Source of the DNA: Planctomycetota bacterium
Lineage (GTDB): Bacteria > Planctomycetota > Planctomycetia > Planctomycetales > Planctomycetaceae
Assembly (NCBI GenBank): GCA_013151585.1
Contig: JAADHY010000713.1
Coordinates: forward strand, 1 to 15,019
Length of the DNA stretch: 15,019 nt
Direction: 5' to 3'
Shown: positions 7,210-13,594 of the stretch, piece after piece
Numbering within the stretch: the stretch's first letter is position 1
Layout of the letters: the number at the start of each line of letters is the position of its first letter
Made by a program: the position numbers and the translations under genes
Notes under the pieces: model-generated
The model's database searches: none
What the model was told of the DNA's origin: nothing
The model's input: the letters and a program-made list of their open reading frames with translations, nothing else

Positions 7210-7407
7210 ATGATCCCCAAGGAATGCAAACGCCTGGCTGAAATCGATTTTCCCATCGCCGTCGTGTCGAAGCATTCGGCGCGGGAAAAGTCGATTCGGC
7301 ATGGGCATCCCAGTACGGTGCACCTGTGGTGGGTCCGGCGGATCATCAGCGGACGGTACTGGTCATGCCCTCAGCGACCTGAGCTTTGCCAGTTCGAGTC
7401 GGGTTGA
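7210..7407 (+). pseudogene. N-terminal stub of a DUF1156-type adenine-specific DNA methyltransferase
   Basis: From ATG 7210 the first ~44 residues (MIPKECKRLAEIDFPIAVVS, then KHSAREKSIRHGHPSTVHLW and WVRR) closely follow the start of DUF1156 methyltransferases, whose hallmark is 'E.dFPi..vs.hs.rEKsiRhGHpStLHlWWARRPLA'. Full-length proteins run to hundreds of residues. Here the match ends after WWVRR at ~7341, where 'ARRPLAA' should follow, and unrelated sequence runs to TGA 7405-7407. None of the catalytic motifs survive, so this is a truncated remnant. It lies 8 bp after the four-helix gene, a typical operon spacing; an overlapping GTG at 7198 is also possible as start. The missing remainder was presumably lost in a deletion whose right end lies between here and the purB promoter. 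Confidence 0.65.
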
Positions 7408-7491
7408 CGAGGCCGTCTGGATCTGGCGGACAGGGACAGGGACCAAACAGGAACGTTTCCCGCGCGTCGCGATCGGTCGGAACGCACCGTC

Positions 7492-7521
7492 TTGGACGCA
7501 TCGCCGTCCGATCGCTAGAAT
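7492..7521 (+). promoter_or_regulatory. Candidate sigma-70-type promoter of purB
   Basis: TTGGAC at 7492-7497 and TAGAAT at 7516-7521 are separated by 18 bp, each close to consensus. Transcription would begin near 7528 and give a leader of about 34 nt, with AAAGGAG before the purB TTG start. It lies downstream of the defence-locus remnants, so purB does not need their promoter. Confidence 0.5.
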
Positions 7522-7561
7522 CCTTTCGGCGGGAGGCGGTGTTCAGGAAAGGAGCACGACT

Positions 7562-8992
7562 TTGGCGCAGGACGTCTATGAAAACCCGTTGATCAGCCGG
7601 TATGCGTCGCGGCGGATGGCGGTCATCTGGTCGGCGCAGAAAAAGCATTCCACGTGGCGGCGGCTTTGGGTGGCCTTGGCCGAAAGCCAGCGTGAGCTGG
7701 GGCTGGACATCTCGCAAGAGCAGATCGACGAGATGCGCGCGGCCGTTGACGACATCGACTTCGACAAGGCCGCCGAATACGAACGCCAGCTCCGCCATGA
7801 CGTAATGGCTCACGTCCACACCTTCGCCGACCGCTGTCCCAAAGCACGCGGCATCATCCATCTGGGCGCGACCAGTTGTTTTGTCACGGACAATTCCGAG
7901 CTGATCCAGGTGCGAGAGAGCTTGGACCTGGTTCGGTCGCGTTTGGTGGGCGTGATCGACGCGTTGGCCCGGTTCGCCGAACGGTATCGGGACTTGCCGT
8001 GTCTGGGCTTCACTCACCTGCAGCCGGCTCAGCCGACGACGCTCGGCAAGCGTGCCACGCTGTGGTGCTACGACTTGGTGCTGGACCTGGCCGAGATCGA
8101 GCACCGGCTGGCGACGCTGAAGTTTCGCGGCGTGAAAGGCACGACTGGCACGCAAGCTTCTTTCTTGGCGCTGTTCGACGGAGACCACGAGAAGGTGCAG
8201 CGATTGGACCGGCTGGTGGCCGAAAGGATGGGCTTCGAGGAGACCTACCCGGTTACTGGCCAGACCTACTCGCGCAAAGTGGACGCCCAGGTGTTGGCCG
8301 CGCTGAGCGGCATCGGTCAGTCCGCGCACAAGGCCGGCACCGACCTGCGCATCTTGCAGCACCGCAAAGAGGTCGAAGAGCCGTTTGGCGAGAAGCAGGT
8401 GGGCTCGTCGGCCATGGCGTACAAACGCAACCCGATGCGAGCCGAGCGGATGTGTAGCCTCGCCCGGTTCGCGATCAACCTGGCGGCGAATGCCGACCAA
8501 ACTGCCGCGACCCAATGGATGGAACGAACGCTCGACGACAGCGCCAACCGGCGATTGGCTCTGCCGCAAGCCTTCCTGGCTGTCGACGCTGTGTTGATCC
8601 TTTACCGCAACATTGCCGACGGGCTGGTGGTGTATCCGGAGGTGATCCGCAAGCACTTGCAAGAAGAGCTGCCGTTCCTGGCGACGGAAGAGATCCTGAT
8701 GGCGGCGGTCAAGGCGGGTGGCGACCGGCAGGAGTTGCACGAGCGGATCCGTGTCCACAGCCAGGAGGCGGCTCGGCGAGTCAAAGAACAGGGTTTGCCA
8801 AACGACCTGTTGGACCGGCTGGCCGCCGATCCTGCCTTCGCTTCGGTCGATCTCTCCGAGGCACTCGATGCGCGGCGGTTCATCGGCCGCGCACCTCAGC
8901 AGGTCGACGAGTTTCTCGCGGACGTCGTTGCCCCCATCCGACGGCGCTACTCCGACGTGCTCAGCAGCGACGCCGAAGACGTGCGAGTCTGA
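7562..8992 (+). CDS. purB: Adenylosuccinate lyase, long eukaryote/clostridial-like type, 476 aa
   Basis: Cytosolic purine-synthesis enzyme that releases fumarate from SAICAR (giving AICAR) and from adenylosuccinate (giving AMP). The family N-terminus (YENPLISRYASRRM...TWRRLWVALAE) follows a TTG at 7562 behind AAAGGAG at a 7-nt spacing, so I take TTG as start; the frame is open upstream to 7301 but without resemblance. Motifs in order: LRHDVMAHVHTF, IIHLGATSCFVTDN, LGFTHLQPAQPTT (catalytic His), RGVKGTTGTQASF, the flexible catalytic-serine loop SSAMAYKRNP (Ser282-Ser283), and TQWMERTLDDSANRR. Length and sequence follow the long clade shared with human ADSL and clostridia rather than the ~430-residue Bacillus type. 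In the signature loop Ala286 replaces the more usual proline, as I recall also for some clostridial members. Its stop is 13 bp from the convergent propeller gene. Confidence 0.95.
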   Translation: MAQDVYENPLISRYASRRMAVIWSAQKKHSTWRRLWVALAESQRELGLDISQEQIDEMRAAVDDIDFDKAAEYERQLRHDVMAHVHTFADRCPKARGIIHLGATSCFVTDNSELIQVRESLDLVRSRLVGVIDALARFAERYRDLPCLGFTHLQPAQPTTLGKRATLWCYDLVLDLAEIEHRLATLKFRGVKGTTGTQASFLALFDGDHEKVQRLDRLVAERMGFEETYPVTGQTYSRKVDAQVLAALSGIGQSAHKAGTDLRILQHRKEVEEPFGEKQVGSSAMAYKRNPMRAERMCSLARFAINLAANADQTAATQWMERTLDDSANRRLALPQAFLAVDAVLILYRNIADGLVVYPEVIRKHLQEELPFLATEEILMAAVKAGGDRQELHERIRVHSQEAARRVKEQGLPNDLLDRLAADPAFASVDLSEALDARRFIGRAPQQVDEFLADVVAPIRRRYSDVLSSDAEDVRV

Positions 8993-9005
8993 TTCTGCGA
9001 GAACC

Positions 9006-12000
9006 TCACCGCTTCTGAAAGCAGACGACCTCTCCGTTGGTGAGCGTCACAACGCAACGCGAGCCGGTCAAGGCGATACCCCATCGAACGGGCGTGGCGG
9101 GAAGCGCAGCACGCCACACGGTTTTTCCGTCTGCGCTCAATGCCTGGACGCCGCGTCCGTGCAGGGCGACCAGGCCATCGGTGCCGATCGCCAAGCCGCG
9201 CACATCGGCCGCCTCGCTGGCCCACACAATCGAGTGATCGAGTGGCACACGCCGGATGTCCCACGGGTCGGTGCTGCCGGTGATCTTGGCCCGCGTCCGC
9301 GGGTCGGTGTTGAGGAGCTTCACGAGTCGGTCCAGCGCCTCGACACTGTGAGAAGCAAAGAGCCGCCCTTGAGCCAAAGCTATGTGGACGTCGCCCGTAT
9401 GGAAGTACACGCGTCCCTGATGGGGTTTGAAAATCGTCGTGCGAGCTCGCTGGTCCGTGTAGAGCTCCGGACCGGTGCACCAAGGCTTTCCGTCCGGTTG
9501 GAGAAACATTTCCTGTCCATTCTGTCGCTGGACGACGACTTCCGCGGCTTGGCCTGCGGCGGCGTCCAAAGCCACCACGCCGGTCGGAGCTCCGCCGTTC
9601 ACGAACAGGCGGCCGTCTTTCAGCAGGAGATTGCTTTGCACGCCGAAGCTGAGTTGCGGCTCGTGGTCCAAGGAGTAAAGTCGCCGCCAGCGCTGCCGGC
9701 CCGTCGCTGGGTCAAAAGCGGCTACGACCGCTCCGTCCGCGGCCGTGCTGCCGGCCGCTGCGTAAACAGTGCCGTCTTGCACAACCACGCCGCCGCCCAG
9801 CGGCCACGCGGACATCAGCCGGCCCATGATGTTGACGAAACGTCGATCCGGTGCCAGCTCGATTTGTCCCAGCAGCCGGCCGGTTTCGGCGTCCACGCAA
9901 TAGAGGAAGCCGTCACACGCACCAAAGATGACGCGGCCGTTCCAATAGACCGGCGGAAAGGTCAGGGCGGCCCGAGCCGTAAAGCCCCATGTTACCCGGC
10001 CGGTGCGTGCGTCCAACGCAAAGACGCTGCCGTCTTCGGTTCCCACAAACACCTTGCCTGCCGCGCAGATCGGCGCGGACGGCTTGGCGCCCAAGTCGCC
10101 TTTCCACGCCATTTCGACCTGTCGCCCCACGCTGGTGCGGACGGTGGCCGTGCCGGCCGGATCGGCGCGGAACGCCGGCCAGTCGTCTCGAGCTGCCGGC
10201 CGGTCGCTGGTCGGTGCCTGCCAGCGGCCTGAAGTTTTCCGCCCAGCCAGCGGCCGGGCAGCACCGACCGCCGTGGCACGCGACGTCCAGGCATCGGACA
10301 GCGGCCTGCGAGGCGCCATGCACAGAGTTCCGTGAACTTGCCAACAGTCGCAGGCCAGCGGCATCCAGTAAAGCCGCCCGTTCGCCGGAATGACTCCGTC
10401 AAAGCAACCAGGACGCACGATGCCTACGTAGTTGGCCAGCTTCAACGTGGCCAAGTCCACAAACACCGTCCGGCCTTGTCCGCCGCCCGGTCGATAGAAG
10501 AACTGGTTGGGTGTGGCCGTCAGACGCGTACACGAACCGATGACCTGCAGACGGAACTGCTGCAGCATTTCGCCGGAGTGCGGGTCGATCTTCCGGCAAT
10601 CGGTCGACGGCGAGCCAACCCGCGGCACGATATACAGGGCCCCCTGCAAGAAAAACGCATGAGGCGATTGCAAGTCGAGCGTCCACAGCAGTCGACCGTC
10701 GTCGAGACTGACGCCGATCGTTCGACGGAACAGCGGCCCGGCCAAACAAACCACGCCTTCGCCCGCTCGAGCGCACGTGTAGGTTGCCCAGCCCAGACCC
10801 CAGCCTTGACGCAGCAACGGCGGGCCGACGGCGCGAAACAGGTCCGCCGCCGTCTCGGGCGTTTGCCGCCAAAGCGGCTTGCCCGTGGCCGCGTTCCAAG
10901 CGACCGCATACTTGGTCGGAGCGAGTGCGAAGATGCGGTTCTGATACACGCACAGGGTGCGCACGTCGAAGGGCTCGTCCTCGCGCACCGTCCACAAAAG
11001 TTTCATCTCCGGAAAGCGATAGGCGCCGATCCAACGAGCAGCTCCGAACCGGTTTGTCACACTCTTGTACTGTTCGTTGGCGACGTTCCATGGCCAGTGT
11101 CCGAGTCGCCGTTTCAGCCGGTAGGGAGCGACCCGCCCGTCTGGCGGTCCCCAGGCAGCAAACAGCGTGTTGCCGGAAAGGGCCAGCCATTTCCAGTCGG
11201 TGTCGCCCGCGCTGGCGGCTTCGTCCGGGACAGTCAGCCGGGCCCGTACGGCGCCGGTTGCCGCGTCCAAACGCCAAAGGACCGGGCCCTCGGCAAAAAT
11301 CACTTCTCGCTCGGTCGCCACTTTGGCCAGATTGTGGACAACATACTGGGGCTGCAACGATCGCCGCCAAAGTGTCAGGCCGTTGTAGGCGTTGAGCGCA
11401 ATCAGCGTGTCCAGCAGCGGCTCTTCTCGCTCGTGGAACGCAATATGCCCCGTGAAGAAAAAGATGCGGCCTCCAGCGACCAGCGTCTGGTTCGGCATGG
11501 CCGCAAAGACCGGGTACGTTTGAAACCGCAGCTCACCCGGCAATCCGGCGCGGCGATCGTGCGAGACGACGTTGTTGTCCGGACCGTGATAGGGATGAGT
11601 CCACTGGTCGGCGTCCCGCGGCACGGGTTTGGTTAGCACTTTGTCTTTCGTCAGACAGATGCCGCCGGGCCGCAGCACGCGGAGCATTTCCGTTTCGGAT
11701 GGGGCAGCGGGGAGGTCTGATCGGACCCAAACGGCATCGGCCATGTCGTCGGCCAGCCACAGCGACTTGTCAGGCGAGTCGAGCACAAAAACGCGTCGTC
11801 CAAGCTGGCCTCCAGAACGAGCACGCTCGCGCACCTGTCTGGCCGTCGCAGCGTCGAGAACGCAGCAGAGAGTCCAAGGGGTTTGGTCCAGAAGCTGGTC
11901 CAGCCACTGCATCTCACCGGGGCCCGAAACGATGACAACAAGCGCCGGTTGCCTGCCGACACGCTGCACCAGTTCCGACGCCGCGGGCGCGTTCGCCACG

Positions 12001-12044
12001 CCCAGCACGCCGATAACAAGAACGCTCAGCATGTAGTTCGTCAT
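9006..12044 (-). CDS. Secreted PQQ-like beta-propeller protein with N-terminal methyltransferase-like domain, 1012 aa
   Basis: Start ATG at 12042-12044 follows AAGGAGG at an 8-nt spacing. Residues 1-22 are a signal peptide (LSVLVIGVLGVANAPAA). Residues ~32-135 look like a Rossmann methyltransferase fold: VVIVSGPGE, then CCVLDAATARQVRERA, then EMLRVLRPGGICLT, the last a classic methyltransferase segment. DQWTHPYHGPDNNVVSHD (147-164) is typical of planctomycete propellers of this type. From ~185 on come repeated PQQ-type blades: LIALNAYNGLTLW, VLWRLDAATG, VAWNAATGKPLW, SLDDGRLLW, KIDPHSGEML, FALDARTGRVTW, YCVDAETGRLL, AAFDPATGRQRW. A second propeller-type start, DDWPAFRADPAGT, lies mid-protein, suggesting two propellers. 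Likely role: periplasmic or surface binding or oxidoreductase partner; substrate and cofactor unknown. It is probably last in the minus-strand cluster and ends tail to tail with purB. Confidence 0.9.
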   Translation of the reverse strand: MTNYMLSVLVIGVLGVANAPAASELVQRVGRQPALVVIVSGPGEMQWLDQLLDQTPWTLCCVLDAATARQVRERARSGGQLGRRVFVLDSPDKSLWLADDMADAVWVRSDLPAAPSETEMLRVLRPGGICLTKDKVLTKPVPRDADQWTHPYHGPDNNVVSHDRRAGLPGELRFQTYPVFAAMPNQTLVAGGRIFFFTGHIAFHEREEPLLDTLIALNAYNGLTLWRRSLQPQYVVHNLAKVATEREVIFAEGPVLWRLDAATGAVRARLTVPDEAASAGDTDWKWLALSGNTLFAAWGPPDGRVAPYRLKRRLGHWPWNVANEQYKSVTNRFGAARWIGAYRFPEMKLLWTVREDEPFDVRTLCVYQNRIFALAPTKYAVAWNAATGKPLWRQTPETAADLFRAVGPPLLRQGWGLGWATYTCARAGEGVVCLAGPLFRRTIGVSLDDGRLLWTLDLQSPHAFFLQGALYIVPRVGSPSTDCRKIDPHSGEMLQQFRLQVIGSCTRLTATPNQFFYRPGGGQGRTVFVDLATLKLANYVGIVRPGCFDGVIPANGRLYWMPLACDCWQVHGTLCMAPRRPLSDAWTSRATAVGAARPLAGRKTSGRWQAPTSDRPAARDDWPAFRADPAGTATVRTSVGRQVEMAWKGDLGAKPSAPICAAGKVFVGTEDGSVFALDARTGRVTWGFTARAALTFPPVYWNGRVIFGACDGFLYCVDAETGRLLGQIELAPDRRFVNIMGRLMSAWPLGGGVVVQDGTVYAAAGSTAADGAVVAAFDPATGRQRWRRLYSLDHEPQLSFGVQSNLLLKDGRLFVNGGAPTGVVALDAAAGQAAEVVVQRQNGQEMFLQPDGKPWCTGPELYTDQRARTTIFKPHQGRVYFHTGDVHIALAQGRLFASHSVEALDRLVKLLNTDPRTRAKITGSTDPWDIRRVPLDHSIVWASEAADVRGLAIGTDGLVALHGRGVQALSADGKTVWRAALPATPVRWGIALTGSRCVVTLTNGEVVCFQKR

Positions 12045-12095
12045 CGCCGAATCCTCCTTTTTGCCGTAGGTCTCCTCGGCTGGACCGATGAAGAC

Positions 12096-12144
12096 GCCTT
12101 CTCAAGAAGGCTTTGTGCGCAAGGCTTGTTCCCCCGCCTTGTGC
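12096..12144 (-). repeat. Two adjacent hairpins between oxidoreductase and propeller genes
   Basis: GCCTTCT at 12096-12102 and AGAAGGC at 12105-12111 form a perfect 7-bp inverted repeat. Next to it, GCGCAAGGC at 12117-12125 pairs with GCCTTGTGC at 12136-12144 with one G-T pair. Both lie in the ~200-nt minus-strand spacer upstream of the propeller gene. Neither is followed by a T-run on the minus strand, so attenuation or transcript stability is as likely as termination. Confidence 0.45.
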
Positions 12145-12246
12145 CATGCTCGCCCGTCAAGGCCGCCGCGCCTCTTATTTCGGCCGGCGAGAATGAGCAG
12201 GCAGGGACGACGGCCCGGCGCGGTCCTCATCAGTCCAATTCTCAGC

Positions 12247-12480
12247 TCAGCCTGGCTGCATCCTGCGGCTGTCGCGGTCGTAAACTTGGCGCCGGCCGGT
12301 TTCCAGAGCGGTAGCGGCCATGATCGTCGCGACCGCGTGCTGGTGGCCGTATTGGATGTCCGCAATCGGTCGCTGCCTCGACCGGATGCACTCCAACCAA
12401 TTGGCCATATGGTCATGGCTCGGTTCCGGTTCGATCTTCTTCTTCGGAACCTTTGGAGCCTTTCGAACCGCCTTCGGGGG
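12247..12480 (-). pseudogene. Out-of-frame C-terminal piece of the Gfo/Idh/MocA oxidoreductase
   Basis: In the frame shifted by one base, the minus strand reads PKAVRKAPKVPKKKIEPEPS, then HDHMANWLECIRSRQRPIAD, IQYGHQHAVATIMAATALET and GRRQVYDRDSRRMQPG, stopping at TGA 12247-12249. The pattern 'H..NWLECIRSRQRPiad...GHqhAvat.mA..a..tGR...yD' is the standard C-terminus of secreted planctomycete Gfo/Idh/MocA proteins. It connects seamlessly to ...NKLLLSP when one of the five Gs (plus strand) at 12476-12480 is removed. It has no start site of its own and belongs to the gene starting at 13501. Confidence 0.85.
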
Positions 12481-13501
12481 ACAAGAGCAGCTTGTTCGGC
12501 GTCAAGTACTGGTTGCCGATGTCGAGCGTCCCTTGTGTGCCGTATACGGCGAAGAAGACGCCGGCCGAATTGCCCAGCCCCATGCCCCAGTCGAACAAGA
12601 AGCCTTCCGGGTAATCGAGCAGCGCGTGGAAGGTGTCCGTGTGCTCGCGGCCGTCCTTCCAGACGTAGATGTTGCCGTGAGCGACGGCCGACCGAGGATA
12701 CTTGGCTCCCGTCAGCAAGTGCACGGCGTCGACGTAGTGGCTCATCCACAGGCCGGACAGCCCGTTTGTGAATTCGCGGTAAAGGTGCCACCGGCGTAGC
12801 AATCGGGCATCGAAGGGACGCTTCGAGCGGTTGAACAGATAGGCGTCCCAGTCGACGTCTTTCTGTTTGCAATCCGAGTAGGCTCGGGCCCATCGCGGCT
12901 GGTTGAAATTGGCCTGCGCCGAGATGCGGTTGATCTGTCCCAAGACGCCCGTAGCCAGTTCCTTCGATGCGGCAATGAAGCCGCCGTTGCTCCGGTACTG
13001 CGTGCCGACCTGGACGACTCGCTTGCGAGCCCGCGCCACGTCCAGCGCCTCGTTGGCCTCTTCGATCGTGATCGACATGGGCTTCTCGACGTAGGCGTCC
13101 TTGTCGGCCTTCAGAGCCGCAATCAGGATCGGCGTATGGCTGAAGTCGGGGGTGGCGATGACCACGGCGTCGACACCGCCAGAAGTCAAAAGATCGCCGA
13201 AACGCGTGAACTGTTTTGGTTCGCGGCCAAACCAGCCCTTGCCCCGCTCGGCCGCCCGCTTCAAGTTCACCTGCCACACATCACAGACCGCTGTGATTTC
13301 CACGTTGTGCGACTGAGCGAGACTGCGCAGCTTGGCCATGTGAGCGGAGCCGCGGCCCCCCACGCCGATCATGCCGATCGCCAAACGCTCATTCGCGCCC
13401 AGCGCCCGCCGGGCAGTCAGCGTGGAAACTCCGAGTGCCGTTCCCATCACCGAAGTCTGCTGCAGGAAGCACCGACGCGTCACTTGGGATGAACTCGCCA
13501 T
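12413..13501 (-). CDS. Tat-exported Gfo/Idh/MocA-family oxidoreductase, frameshifted near its C-terminus
   Basis: Start ATG 13499-13501 follows AAGGAGG 8 nt upstream. The N-terminus is a twin-arginine signal (TRRCFLQ at residues 8-14, then a hydrophobic stretch), so folded export is likely. The Rossmann NAD(P) site is IGMIGVGGRG (42-51). AVCDV (71-75) gives the acidic residue that ends the second strand. EKP (139-141) carries the family's conserved lysine. The C-terminal alpha/beta domain includes WMSHYVDAVHLLTG. This frame gives 362 residues and ends in a low-quality tail after LLLSP. Dropping one base in the five-G run 12476-12480 restores 76 more family-like codons to 12247, giving the usual ~417 residues. 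Either a homopolymer sequencing error or a real mutation explains this. It probably dehydrogenates a sugar or sugar derivative; substrate unknown. It lies 93 bp after the GH123-like gene. Confidence 0.9.
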   Translation of the reverse strand: MASSSQVTRRCFLQQTSVMGTALGVSTLTARRALGANERLAIGMIGVGGRGSAHMAKLRSLAQSHNVEITAVCDVWQVNLKRAAERGKGWFGREPKQFTRFGDLLTSGGVDAVVIATPDFSHTPILIAALKADKDAYVEKPMSITIEEANEALDVARARKRVVQVGTQYRSNGGFIAASKELATGVLGQINRISAQANFNQPRWARAYSDCKQKDVDWDAYLFNRSKRPFDARLLRRWHLYREFTNGLSGLWMSHYVDAVHLLTGAKYPRSAVAHGNIYVWKDGREHTDTFHALLDYPEGFLFDWGMGLGNSAGVFFAVYGTQGTLDIGNQYLTPNKLLLSPEGGSKGSKGSEEEDRTGTEP

Positions 13502-13563
13502 GAGAAAAACCTCCTTCCACGGGGCTCACGTTTCAATGGGGCGTCTTCACAGACTGCAATCCG

Positions 13564-13587
13564 GCCGGCGCGGTGCACCGAGCCGGC
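13564..13587 (-). repeat. 24-nt near-perfect GC-rich palindrome just after the GH123-like stop
   Basis: GCCGGC and CGGTG at 13564-13575 (one base between) pair with CACCG and GCCGGC at 13576-13587, with a single mismatch pair (13570/13581). It begins 7 nt after the stop codon of the upstream gene on the minus strand. No T-run follows, so it may stabilise or partly terminate the transcript between two cluster genes. Confidence 0.5.
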
Positions 13588-13594
13588 TGCGACT

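Noticed and set aside
7346..8758. Minus-strand open frame of 470 codons opposite purB
   Set aside because: purB on the plus strand has unmistakable catalytic motifs; the antisense frame is compositionally a shadow.
8718..11636. Long plus-strand open frames (8718-10232 and 10332-11636) opposite the propeller gene
   Set aside because: They lack a ribosome site and domains, and the first also runs over the purB 3' end in another frame; the minus strand carries clear PQQ-like blades and a signal peptide.
12102..13277. Minus-strand open frame of 391 codons overlapping the oxidoreductase
   Set aside because: It is out of frame with both recognised parts of the oxidoreductase; the conserved C-terminus is read in a different frame.
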